DNA of 10,753 bases from Candidatus Heimdallarchaeota archaeon (lineage in GTDB: Archaea; Asgardarchaeota; Heimdallarchaeia; Heimdallarchaeales; Heimdallarchaeaceae): NCBI GenBank assembly GCA_016839875.1, contig JAEOTK010000145.1, positions 1-10,753 of the forward strand. The letters run 5' to 3'. The notes beneath the pieces are model-generated. The model was not told where the DNA came from. It saw nothing but the letters and a program-made list of their open reading frames with translations, and made no database searches. The position numbers were made by a program, and so were the translations under genes. Below, piece by piece: positions 1 to 7,059 of this stretch. Numbering within the stretch: position 1 is the stretch's first letter; each line of letters opens with the position of its first letter.

Positions 1-270
1 ACAGAACCTGCATTGGATAAAGGTCAGCTCCAACGAAGAGAGGAGATAATTCAGCAAATGCTTTCAGATACTCAAAAGCGCGAGCAGGAAGAAGGATTTG
101 CTGTTAGAGAATTAGGTGAAACAGAAGGAAGAGCTTATTCTGCAGTGATTGTAGGAAATGAGTCAAATCGAAATGTAAAGAAATGGAAGAAATGGGAGAA
201 AGCTAGAATAAAGGAAGAAGCAAGAAGAGCTAAAAAATTAGAGAAAGAACGACGGAGAAGAAAAAAATAG
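1..270 (+). CDS. C-terminal part of an unidentified protein with a highly basic tail (5' truncated)
   Basis: The reading frame is open from base 1 to a TAG at 268-270, giving 89 visible residues. A TTG at 13 could act as a start, but the frame continues upstream, so I treat the gene as running off the left edge. The visible part begins with a charged Gln/Glu/Arg-rich helix, followed by a short mixed segment (around GRAYSAVIVGNESN). It ends in a Lys/Arg/Glu-rich helical tail finishing RRRRKK, which would suit nucleic-acid or ribosome binding or a coiled coil. I recognise no family, and low-complexity charge cannot assign a function. It is on the same strand as the roadblock-like gene downstream, separated by 157 nt, so the two are probably transcribed separately. 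Confidence 0.6.
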   Translation, partial: TEPALDKGQLQRREEIIQQMLSDTQKREQEEGFAVRELGETEGRAYSAVIVGNESNRNVKKWKKWEKARIKEEARRAKKLEKERRRRKK

Positions 271-416
271 CTTCTACAAATTCTTATATACATATTTGAG
301 ATATATCTAGCTAAAAAGACTTAAGTAGAAAGCATATGAATGTTGAACAAATCTAAAGCGGTTCACAAAATAAGTGTATCTCGAAATGATTTGTAAAAAT
401 TCTCATATCTGTGTGT

Positions 417-420
417 GAGG
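417..420 (+). promoter_or_regulatory. Shine-Dalgarno site for the 428 gene
   Basis: GAGG lies 7 nt before the ATG at 428, in a purine-rich run. This fixes the start of the gene. The rest of 271-427 is AT-rich and holds no gene. A TATA-like TTATATA at about 283-289 could be a promoter, but it would imply a leader of over 100 nt. Confidence 0.6.
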
Positions 421-427
421 AAAAAAA

Positions 428-1561
428 ATGAGTGACTTTGATTTGCCTTGGGGAAAATTCGTCGGATTCAGCCTCTTTACTCTGGAAGAAGATTTAGTAT
501 TTGACAAGGTTATTAATTTAAAATCCGGATTTTCAACAGTTTTCCAAATCATAGATACAAGCGCTAAAACTAGAGAAGAGCTCAGAAAATCTCAAAGTCT
601 AACTCTTATAAATGAAATCTTTCGCGTTGATTATAATCTCTTCTTCAATATAATCCTTTGTTGTATGTTCAAACCTGATACTGAAGATAAAGAATCTGCA
701 AAGATTATTGAAATTATTAAAGGTAGTTTAATAGAACAACTCAAAGATTATGGTGCAATAGATAAAATGGAACCAAGGTCACAAACTGCTTTGATCAGAA
801 AATTGGGTAACTTAATTTCTGAAAGAGCAGCAAGCCAAATTAAATATGATTATTATCCATCAAAGAAACATCAACAAGTAGAGGCAGAACCGGTTACTCA
901 ACCTGTTGCTCCAGAACCAGTTACTACACCTGAACCAGTTACTTCAACTCCCACCACCTCAGAACCTGTTGCTTCAACACCAGCAGAAGCTGAAAACAAA
1001 GTTCAATCTATTCATCCAAGTGAATCAATTGCTAGACCAGCTCAGACTTCCAAAATATCTTCTTCTCCAGCTATTAAAGAGCCAGCAAAAGTAGAGGGAT
1101 TACTAGAATTCATTGGTTTAGAATCAAGTCAAGAGTTAGTTGCAAAAACAGATGATTCCAAAGTTGCGATGACACAACAACTTCTTGAAGAAAACAAAAG
1201 AATGGCTATGGAGAGAGTTTTATCATCCGTTGTTAAAGGTCTTTCTACTAAAGCTGGGGTTTGTTTTGTATTCACTGGAGATAAAGGCCAGTTAGAGATA
1301 GTTACTCATGGAATGACAGAAAAACATGCTGATTTCGTTTTAGGTATACTTTCAAAATATCCAGAAGTCGTAAAACAAACTTTAGAATCAAATTTTGAGG
1401 AAAAAACTCTCGATGCAGGTGACGGAGTAGTTATTTTAGAAGAAACAGAAAATGGAATGCTTGTCAGCATAACTAAAAATCGAAACGAAATACCTGCAAT
1501 TGCAAAGAGATTAAAAGTCGTTAAAACCATGATAGGGGAGTTTCTAAAAGCTTCATTCTAG
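428..1561 (+). CDS. Roadblock-like C-terminal module protein with a Pro/Thr linker and a possible longin-like N-terminus
   Basis: This protein has 377 residues in three parts. Residues about 8-140 form a mixed alpha/beta domain, with hydrophobic strands near 11-19 and 69-81 (NIILCCMF) and helices after them. This might be a longin-like fold, but the resemblance is weak. Residues about 150-222 are a low-complexity linker rich in Glu, Pro, Val, Thr and Ser. Residues about 252-377 are a helix-strand-strand-helix-three-strand-helix module, which I compare to the roadblock/LC7 topology. Marker positions are KYPEVV (310-315), GVVILEE (333-339) and GMLVSITK (343-350), and they match the ends of the proteins at 2239-2820 and 3005-3961. 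Asgard proteins of this class are proposed partners of small GTPases; no such partner is visible here. The ATG follows a clear GAGG. No signal peptide or TM segment is evident. The fold assignment is inference from pattern; the paralogy is seen directly. Confidence 0.75.
   Translation: MSDFDLPWGKFVGFSLFTLEEDLVFDKVINLKSGFSTVFQIIDTSAKTREELRKSQSLTLINEIFRVDYNLFFNIILCCMFKPDTEDKESAKIIEIIKGSLIEQLKDYGAIDKMEPRSQTALIRKLGNLISERAASQIKYDYYPSKKHQQVEAEPVTQPVAPEPVTTPEPVTSTPTTSEPVASTPAEAENKVQSIHPSESIARPAQTSKISSSPAIKEPAKVEGLLEFIGLESSQELVAKTDDSKVAMTQQLLEENKRMAMERVLSSVVKGLSTKAGVCFVFTGDKGQLEIVTHGMTEKHADFVLGILSKYPEVVKQTLESNFEEKTLDAGDGVVILEETENGMLVSITKNRNEIPAIAKRLKVVKTMIGEFLKASF
887..982 (+). repeat. Degenerate EPVT/EPVA linker repeat inside the 428 gene
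   Basis: Residues 154-185 contain EPVT at 154, 163 and 169 and EPVA at 179, separated by short Thr/Pro/Ser spacers. The underlying DNA repeats variants of GAACCAGTTACT. It looks like an extended flexible tether between the N-terminal domain and the C-terminal module, and its copy number may vary between strains. Confidence 0.6.
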
Positions 1562-1576
1562 ATAACTCCAAATCCT

Positions 1577-2221
1577 TTGGTGGTGAGTAGTATAGATATC
1601 AAAGAAGAAAGGAAGGATCTTTTAGCACAAAGTAAAATTAAATGTAGTGAAAAAAACATATCACAGATTTTTTCGTTTCTAGCAAGTGAATTATCAAAAA
1701 AGAATTTTATCATTGAGAATGTTAGTGAACGAAATTTGGTATTCGGATTTAAACATAAAACACGAAAAATCAATGGTAATATAGAAGACATAAGTGAAGA
1801 GAATTTCCTTGATGTTTGTATCTACTCAAATCCAGCTTTTCTTCCAAGAAGAGTGCAAGAATGGATGGATAAACAATTTCTAGGTTTGAGGTATGGTCTT
1901 TGGACATTTTTAGTAGTAATAGCAGCCATTCTTTCAACGTTAATAGCTGTTGGTAGAAAGAATCCAGATTTTCTAAAGTATCTAGGAATCAGCTTGATAT
2001 CTATTGGGGGATTTTCAATAATTGTATTTTTCATGTTGAGGAAATTTCTAATTAACAATAGCATACAGAGAAAAGATAAAGCTGAGAACATTGTTCAACT
2101 GGTAAACGAAATAATAGAGAGATACACTCAGAGAAAACCAGAAAATCGGATTTGTTGGAATTGTTTTCAAGAATTAAAAACAGAAACCAAAGAATGTCCG
2201 AAATGTAAATCAAAAATATGA
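1577..2221 (+). CDS. Two-TM membrane protein with a C-terminal zinc ribbon
   Basis: This is a 214-residue protein of unrecognised family. The N-terminal about 100 residues are soluble and mixed alpha/beta. Two hydrophobic segments follow at about 107-125 and 134-154, joined by a short loop, so both ends should face the same side. A helical stretch (about 160-185) leads to a zinc-ribbon knuckle pair: C193-x2-C196 and C207-x2-C210. A TTG (1577) is followed by GTG at 1580 and 1583; any of the three could be the start, and no Shine-Dalgarno is visible. It begins 15 nt after the preceding roadblock-like gene, so the two are probably co-transcribed. It ends 17 nt before the convergent gene at 2239. 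The ribbon could mediate protein or nucleic-acid binding at the membrane; the function is unknown. Confidence 0.7.
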   Translation: MVVSSIDIKEERKDLLAQSKIKCSEKNISQIFSFLASELSKKNFIIENVSERNLVFGFKHKTRKINGNIEDISEENFLDVCIYSNPAFLPRRVQEWMDKQFLGLRYGLWTFLVVIAAILSTLIAVGRKNPDFLKYLGISLISIGGFSIIVFFMLRKFLINNSIQRKDKAENIVQLVNEIIERYTQRKPENRICWNCFQELKTETKECPKCKSKI

Positions 2222-2238
2222 AAAATAGAAAATAGGTT

Positions 2239-2820
2239 TTATAAATCGTCCAACAGAAGAGTATTATCTATAACAACGTTTTGAACATGCCTTAATTTTC
2301 TGGATAACTCATCAACATCTTTCTGCTTTTGCACGATACCTACTAGATAATTATCCTTCTGACAGTTTTCCAAAACTACAAATCCAATCCCAGTATCAAG
2401 AACTTTTACGATCTCATCTGATCCAAGAAGATCATTTATAACTGGAGGATACTTTCTAAAAATTGTAAGAATTCTTTTTACTATATCCCTGTTAAGTGGT
2501 CCTCTTACTAGTGCTTTTGTTTCAGAGCTTTCAGGATGAGGTACAAGTGCTGCGGCTGACAGTGATTTGAAATCAGATGCGATACTATCAAGTAATGCAT
2601 CTATTGTAACTCTTATAGCTTCAACAACAGCTTCTTTTGTAGAAGTATCAGCTAAGAAATCACGCAGATATTGTCCAGATTTAAGCTTCTTCTTAGGTAT
2701 ATTCAAAGCCTCGTATGCAGTTTCTTCAAGATCTACAAACAGATCTTTCTTTACTTCTTTTCTCTTTCTTGAAGAAATCTTAGTTGAAGGTGCTTCATCT
2801 GCGTTTTTATTCTGGTTCAT
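2239..2820 (-). CDS. Roadblock-like module protein (short paralogue)
   Basis: This protein has 193 residues. Residues 1-58 are a polar, Lys-rich, probably disordered or helical lead (SSRKRKEVKK at 16-25). Residues about 62-193 are the same module that ends the proteins at 428-1561 and 3005-3961. Marker positions are KYPPVI (123-128), GFVVLEN (146-152), NYLVGIVQ (157-164) and a closing helix from about 168. It lacks the long N-terminal domain of the other two, so it is the minimal member of the set. The ATG at 2820 is preceded by GAGG (2831-2828) with a 7-nt gap. It diverges from the 3005 gene and converges on the 1577 gene. Function is unknown; partnership with a small GTPase or with its paralogues is inference. 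Confidence 0.75.
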   Translation of the reverse strand: MNQNKNADEAPSTKISSRKRKEVKKDLFVDLEETAYEALNIPKKKLKSGQYLRDFLADTSTKEAVVEAIRVTIDALLDSIASDFKSLSAAALVPHPESSETKALVRGPLNRDIVKRILTIFRKYPPVINDLLGSDEIVKVLDTGIGFVVLENCQKDNYLVGIVQKQKDVDELSRKLRHVQNVVIDNTLLLDDL

Positions 2821-2827
2821 AGTATTT

Positions 2828-2862
2828 CCTCATACTTGTTATATCACTAAAACCTAAAAATA
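2828..2862 (-). promoter_or_regulatory. Probable promoter and RBS of the 2239-2820 gene
   Basis: On the minus strand a TATA-like TATTTTTAG (2862-2854) lies about 26 nt before an expected start at about 2832. It is followed by a GAGG Shine-Dalgarno (2831-2828) 7 nt from the ATG. The rest of the 184-nt divergent gap is AT-rich and shows no gene or RNA structure that I can support. Confidence 0.4.
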
Positions 2863-2955
2863 TTTCCTTACTGCGCGTGACAGTTTTCAATAAAAGCATC
2901 TTCTAAGAAAAATTGATCATTTATTTGTTCTCTTTCAAGTTGGATTATCAGTTCC

Positions 2956-3000
2956 AATAAGCTTATTAGCAAAAAAACACATATTAATTTCTAGTTGAGG
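2956..3000 (+). promoter_or_regulatory. Promoter region and RBS of the 3005 gene, with a 12-bp palindrome
   Basis: GAGG at 2997-3000 sits 4 nt before the ATG at 3005. Upstream, AATAAGCTTATT (2956-2967) is a perfect 12-bp palindrome. It lies where a TATA box would be expected for a start at about 2990, so it could be part of the promoter or an operator overlapping it. Short palindromes in AT-rich DNA are common, so the operator idea is weak. Confidence 0.35.
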
Positions 3001-3004
3001 TCTT

Positions 3005-3961
3005 ATGCCCTTTCCTAAGATTGACATAAAACCCTTAGTTGCGGTTATTGTTTATGACCTTAAGGGTGAAATCATCTTCAAATTAGAAGAATCATCTAGT
3101 GAAATCGAGGAACAAGAGATAAACAAATACTTTATTCAGCCTATCGAATTTTACCAATGGGTGAGAAGATATCATGAGATCACCATATTTCGGGGACGTT
3201 TTAGAGCAACTTATATCACATTTATAGATGTAACATTACTTTTTGTTTCAAGGGTTGAAAATATAGGTCCTGAATTTAGACCAGTAATCTTGAATTATGT
3301 ACAACAAATAGGCGGAAAAATCTTTAATGCTCTAGCAACAAATGAACTTTCAGAATTAGCCTTAGTTACTAGTAGTGAATTTTATCCTCATTCTCCAGAT
3401 AAAGTAGAAAGAGAGTTAGAAAAAGTATTTGCACGTTTGGGAATTGAAAAACCCACTAAAGTCTCAATTCCAGTTGAAGAAGGTATACAGAGAGAAAAAG
3501 CTGAAGAACGAATGGAAACTTATGAAAGTATAAAACCATTCGAATCTGTTCCCAAAATTCCTACAAGTGAAATGACACAAGAGATTCTAGATGAGGCCAA
3601 TAAGAGAGCGGTTACATCACTTCTCTTCTCTTCTATCCGAAGTTGTAATTCTCCAGCTGCTGCTGCGTATATCTTTCCCAAAGAAGGTGGAATTATGGGA
3701 GAACTGTATGCAGGAAATTTGGAAGAAAAGAAGATTATATACGTACTTGAAACTATTACACAATTTCCAGGTGTTATCTATGAAATGATAAATTCAACTG
3801 AGGAAATAAAAGCATTAAATGCAGAGGTAGTCCAAATCATTATAGAAGACTGTGACGAAGGGAGAATATTAATTGGTATGACTACTAATGTTAATGATGT
3901 GATAAACGTAGGATACAAATTTAAGATTATTAAACACATACTCCGTACAATGGGCTTCTAA
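3005..3961 (+). CDS. Longin-like plus roadblock-like two-domain protein
   Basis: This protein has 318 residues. Residues about 8-112 look like a longin-type domain: a first strand pair LVAVIVYDLKGEIIFKL (11-27), then strands around 60-82 (RATYITFIDVTLLFVSRV) and a long closing helix (about 90-110). Residues about 130-190 are a charged, Pro-containing linker. Residues about 193-318 are the module shared with the genes at 428 and 2239: a helix, strands AAAAYIF (218-224) and MGELYAG (231-237), a helix with QFPGVI (253-258), then VQIIIED (276-282), RILIGMTT (287-294) and a closing helix. Longin and roadblock folds are typical of GTPase regulators in eukaryotes and Asgard archaea. The start is supported by GAGG at 2997. 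It diverges from its short paralogue. The domain calls come from secondary-structure pattern and short motifs, not from an alignment search. Confidence 0.75.
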   Translation: MPFPKIDIKPLVAVIVYDLKGEIIFKLEESSSEIEEQEINKYFIQPIEFYQWVRRYHEITIFRGRFRATYITFIDVTLLFVSRVENIGPEFRPVILNYVQQIGGKIFNALATNELSELALVTSSEFYPHSPDKVERELEKVFARLGIEKPTKVSIPVEEGIQREKAEERMETYESIKPFESVPKIPTSEMTQEILDEANKRAVTSLLFSSIRSCNSPAAAAYIFPKEGGIMGELYAGNLEEKKIIYVLETITQFPGVIYEMINSTEEIKALNAEVVQIIIEDCDEGRILIGMTTNVNDVINVGYKFKIIKHILRTMGF

Positions 3962-4002
3962 TTTCTACTGAATTACTACTGATTAAATAAAGTGAGATTA
4001 AA

Positions 4003-4014
4003 AAATTTTTATAG
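4003..4014 (+). promoter_or_regulatory. TATA-like element upstream of the HypE-like gene
   Basis: TTTTTATAG, centred near 4010, lies about 26 nt before the ATG at 4037. That is the archaeal TATA-to-start distance and would give a leaderless or nearly leaderless transcript. It would place the promoter inside the extra codons of the longer GTG-start version of the gene, and so argues for the ATG. Confidence 0.35.
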
Positions 4015-4036
4015 AATCATTTTTTTATATCATTCA

Positions 4037-5068
4037 ATGGATGAAGGAAAGCTCCCACTTTCGGAATTAAAAAAATTACTGAAGTTCAAAGGACATAAGA
4101 ATCATGGAATTATAGCAGATGGGAAGGTAGGATCAGATGTTGCAGTAATTGACATTAACTTAGCAAAAAGCAGAGTTGTGGATTATTATGAGACTGATGC
4201 AGAAGCTTACATTGTTGAAAAATCTGATCCTATAACTTTTCCAACTTCAGAACCTGGAAAGTATGCTGTAATCATTAATGCAAATGATATTTCTTGTTCT
4301 GGTGCGGTACCTTTTGGTTTTTTACCAACTATCATTGTTCCTACTAACACTAAGTTTGAAGAAATTTTACAAATTCAACAGCAAATTCATGAGCAATGCC
4401 AGGAAATGAACATTTCAATACTAGGAGGGCATACTGAGGTTTCGAAATCAGTAAATTCAATAGTTATTGCGGGTCACATGATTGGATTTGTTCCAACGAA
4501 TTTCTTAATACCCAATGAATTAATTGAAGGGAATAAGATTATTATTATCGGTTTTACGGGAATTGAGGGCACTGGCATAATTATCTCGGAAGCAAAAAGC
4601 AAAATAAAGGAAAATCTAAGTGGAGAGGAAATTGAAGAAGGAATTAGAATCGGATCGCAGCTTGATGTAGTGGATTTAGCTTTAGAGATTAACAAGAAAT
4701 TCCAACCGTCTCTGATTCATGATGCAACAGAAGGTGGAATTTATGGTGCCTTATCTGAATTGATTGCTTTTAGTAATTTGGGGATAAATTTGGAAAAGGA
4801 TCCTCCAATTTCACCCATCACTAAAAAATTGTCAGAATGGCTTGATTTCAATCCTTTTAGATTGATCTCATCAGGAACATTGATAGTGAGTGCTCCTAAT
4901 AGAAAAGCTGAGCTGATTAGGGATTATCTGTTAAATTTAAACATTCCCTGTTCCATAGTAGGAGTAATTACGAGTGAAGGAGGAATTTTGAGAAAGAACG
5001 ATAAAGTTTTAGATAGTCCAAGTGGTGATGAATTAGTCGTAGCATTATCGAATTTGAGTAAGATATGA
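4037..5068 (+). CDS. HypE/AIR-synthase-related ATP-binding protein (PurM-like fold)
   Basis: This is a 343-residue member of the PurM/HypE superfamily, whose members activate an amide or carbamoyl oxygen with ATP. Family signatures are the GKLP N-terminus, GSD (32-34), an AND segment around 82-84 followed by CSGAVPFG, LGGHTE (129-134), HDATEGGIYGALSE (228-241) and the SSGTLIVSAP block (278-287). Authentic HypE ends in a conserved Cys that receives the carbamoyl group. This protein ends NLSKI with no Cys, so it is a HypE-like paralogue rather than a proven hydrogenase maturation factor. No hydrogenase gene is in view. A GTG at 3992 would add 15 residues, but I prefer the ATG because it matches the family N-terminus and is preceded by a TATA-like element at about -26. 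The Bud32 gene begins 1 nt after its stop, so the two are an operon. The substrate is unknown. Confidence 0.8.
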   Translation: MDEGKLPLSELKKLLKFKGHKNHGIIADGKVGSDVAVIDINLAKSRVVDYYETDAEAYIVEKSDPITFPTSEPGKYAVIINANDISCSGAVPFGFLPTIIVPTNTKFEEILQIQQQIHEQCQEMNISILGGHTEVSKSVNSIVIAGHMIGFVPTNFLIPNELIEGNKIIIIGFTGIEGTGIIISEAKSKIKENLSGEEIEEGIRIGSQLDVVDLALEINKKFQPSLIHDATEGGIYGALSELIAFSNLGINLEKDPPISPITKKLSEWLDFNPFRLISSGTLIVSAPNRKAELIRDYLLNLNIPCSIVGVITSEGGILRKNDKVLDSPSGDELVVALSNLSKI

Positions 5069-5069
5069 A

Positions 5070-5747
5070 ATGAATAAACAAAACAACACAAGTCAGGAGC
5101 AGAAGTGGGGAGCTGAAGCTATTTTAGAAGAGGGAAAATGGTTTGACTTGGATGTCATTAGGAAAATAAGAATTGCAAAGACATATCGCATCGCTCAGCT
5201 AGATAATGAATTAAGGAACAGTAGAACTATCATAGAATCAAGACTTCTTATTGCTGCAAAGAAGATAGGTGTTTCTACACCTTACATTTTCGAAATAGAT
5301 CTAAAGAATGCTACTATTATTATGGAAAGTATTGATGGGGATACAATCAAAGATGTGCTTAACAGTGATATTCCAGATGAGGATAAAATTTCTATTGTAA
5401 AAGAGATAGGACAACTTGTTGGAAAATTGCATTCTGGTGAGATTGTGCATGGAGATTTAACGACAAGTAATATCCTATTGAAGAAAGATAAAATAACTTT
5501 CATTGATTTTGGATTAGGAAAATTCTCAAGTGCTGTTGAAGATCATGCTGTTGATATCTTACTGATTAAGAAATGCTTTACAAGCACACATACAAGGAAG
5601 GACAGGAAGTTTTTTGATGCTTTCCAAGAAGGATATATACTTACAAAGGAAAATGCAAAATCTGTTCTTAAAAGAGCAGTCAAGGTAGAAGCAAGAGGAA
5701 GACATCTTAAAGAAGATCAAGTTAAAGGAGATTATCTTATTTCTTAA
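5070..5747 (+). CDS. bud32: Bud32, KEOPS complex small kinase/ATPase
   Basis: Bud32 is the RIO-type kinase/ATPase subunit of KEOPS, which works with Kae1 to make N6-threonylcarbamoyl-adenosine (t6A37) on ANN-decoding tRNAs. The 225 residues are of usual length. Visible signatures are GAEA (14-17), the basic segment RKIRIAKTYRI (31-41) with the ATP-binding Lys, MESIDGD (85-91), the catalytic loop HGDLTTSNILL (127-137) with D129 and N134, the metal-binding IDFG (145-148) and EDHAVD (157-162). An RGR motif (209-211) lies near the C-terminus. Bud32 is fused to Kae1 in several euryarchaea; here it is a stand-alone gene. It follows the HypE-like gene after 1 nt. Its last 11 nt overlap the tail of the convergent radical SAM gene, which is co-oriented with Kae1. 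Confidence 0.95.
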   Translation: MNKQNNTSQEQKWGAEAILEEGKWFDLDVIRKIRIAKTYRIAQLDNELRNSRTIIESRLLIAAKKIGVSTPYIFEIDLKNATIIMESIDGDTIKDVLNSDIPDEDKISIVKEIGQLVGKLHSGEIVHGDLTTSNILLKKDKITFIDFGLGKFSSAVEDHAVDILLIKKCFTSTHTRKDRKFFDAFQEGYILTKENAKSVLKRAVKVEARGRHLKEDQVKGDYLIS

Positions 5748-7059
5748 TACGTTCAGAGTTTGTGATTTTCTGAATTGTTTGCCAAGAATCTAATGCATAT
5801 TTTTCTTGTTGTGACCAGCTACCTTCAATTTTACCTTTTGAACTTAGTTTGCCAAGTGCTTTTCTTACTTTGGTATAAACTGGTTTATATTCTGTTTTTT
5901 CAAGAGCTGTTCCTGGTAAAGGCATGAACACATGAGCTCTTATAACACTCCCTTTTTGTACCAAATCTTCTATTAACCTCAAAGTCTTGAATTCATCTTC
6001 TTCAGTAGCTCCAGGTAATCCAATTATTATGTCAACTACTGGGATATAACCTGTTTTAATAATATCATTGATTGCATTCACACTCTCTTCGACAGTATGA
6101 CCACGACGTATTTTCTTCAATACTTCATCACTTCCAGACTGAAGTCCTATTGAAATCCGTTTATTTGCTATGTATGGTTTAATATCAGCCATTAACTCCT
6201 CAGATACAGTTTCAGGTCTAACTTCACCAGGAAAAGTACCAAAATAAATATCACGGATACCTTCAAGGGATTTTAAGCTTTTAAGCAAGTAGATAATAGC
6301 ATCTTTATTGACTTCTTTCGGTTTTGATGACATGTATCCAAAGGAATTTGGAGTAATAAAACGAATGTCATACAGATTGCGAAATACTAACCATTTCGCT
6401 GCATCTATAATAACATCTGGAGATCTGTGCCTTGTATTATGCTGAAAGAGATTAGGAACTTGACAAAATGTACATCCAAAAACACAACCTCTAGAGATTT
6501 CTAAAGGAGGATATAGTTTTCTTTTCTTAGAGAAGAATGGATAATCATCAAGAATAATAGGATCAGGTTTCTTTGTAATATTTAACTCGTCAGAAACATC
6601 ATCAAAGAAGCCCATTCCTGGAGTTTTGAAAACATCTTCATTATGAAGAAATCTCTTAAGAAAGAAAGGAAGTGAATATTCAGCTTCACCGATGAAAACA
6701 AAATCAAATCCCATGCGTAAGGTGGTTTTTGCATCACCCGAAGGATGACTTCCTCCTGCAATAAACAGAATTCGGTCTAAATCTGCTGAACTCAGTATTG
6801 AATAGAAATGCTTCATCTTTTCATATGTTTCTTGAATTTGAGCTGTTCGGAAAGAAATAGCAACAATTATTTTCTGATATTTCTCTAAATATTGTTTAAT
6901 TTCTTTGACTTCTAGATTTTCAGCTAAAATCAAATCAAGTTTGGTCAATTCTTCATCTTGATCTATAGTAGCTATTAGTGGGGTTAGACTGTAGAAATTC
7001 TTCTTTTGCATATCAAAAACGATGGCATGACTACTTCCATTCAATTGAATTATCTCCAA
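5737..7059 (-). CDS. Radical SAM protein with B12-binding-like N-terminal domain (MJ1487-type family)
   Basis: This protein has 440 residues. Residues about 1-140 form a Rossmann-like domain resembling a cobalamin-binding domain (IIVAISF 64-70, ILFIAGGSHPSGD 97-109, GFDFVFIGEAE 117-127). The usual DxHxxG base-off motif is not evident. The radical SAM core has the iron-sulfur motif CVFGCTFC (C192, C196, C199), then FGTFPGEVRPE (273-283), GLQSGSD (305-311), RRGHT (318-322) and DIIIGLPG (343-350). The layout matches the archaeal B12-binding/radical SAM family typified by MJ1487, whose reaction I do not know. The GLQSGSD...RRGHT stretch recalls tRNA methylthiotransferases, but no TRAM domain or N-terminal Cys triad is seen. 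The chosen TTG start at 7059 overlaps the Kae1 stop by 10 nt and keeps a conserved-looking N-terminus; an ATG at 7011 is the alternative. Coupling to Kae1 suggests co-expression with t6A synthesis. Confidence 0.85.
   Translation of the reverse strand: MEIIQLNGSSHAIVFDMQKKNFYSLTPLIATIDQDEELTKLDLILAENLEVKEIKQYLEKYQKIIVAISFRTAQIQETYEKMKHFYSILSSADLDRILFIAGGSHPSGDAKTTLRMGFDFVFIGEAEYSLPFFLKRFLHNEDVFKTPGMGFFDDVSDELNITKKPDPIILDDYPFFSKKRKLYPPLEISRGCVFGCTFCQVPNLFQHNTRHRSPDVIIDAAKWLVFRNLYDIRFITPNSFGYMSSKPKEVNKDAIIYLLKSLKSLEGIRDIYFGTFPGEVRPETVSEELMADIKPYIANKRISIGLQSGSDEVLKKIRRGHTVEESVNAINDIIKTGYIPVVDIIIGLPGATEEDEFKTLRLIEDLVQKGSVIRAHVFMPLPGTALEKTEYKPVYTKVRKALGKLSSKGKIEGSWSQQEKYALDSWQTIQKITNSERIKK

Noticed and set aside
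271..427. Hairpin between CTTCTAC (271) and GTAGAAAG (about 326) as a terminator or RNA
   Set aside because: The stem is only about 6 bp with a long loop and no following T-run; no C/D boxes or tRNA-like structure were found on either strand.
906..1094. Open frame on the plus strand, Leu/Gln-rich
   Set aside because: It is a shifted reading of the Pro/Thr linker repeat of the 428 gene and looks like a low-complexity artefact.
2567..2857. 96-codon plus-strand frame opposite the short roadblock-like gene
   Set aside because: It is antisense to a gene with a good RBS and clear paralogues, and has no recognisable domain.
3992..4036. GTG-start extension of the HypE-like protein
   Set aside because: The extra 15 residues do not resemble the family N-terminus, and a TATA-like element lies within them. 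The upstream start remains possible.
4037..5068. Calling this gene hypE
   Set aside because: The C-terminal Cys needed for carbamoyl transfer is absent and no hydrogenase maturation neighbours are visible.
5737..7059. Calling this a tRNA methylthiotransferase
   Set aside because: It has only the radical SAM CxxxCxxC; there is no N-terminal Cys triad and no TRAM domain.
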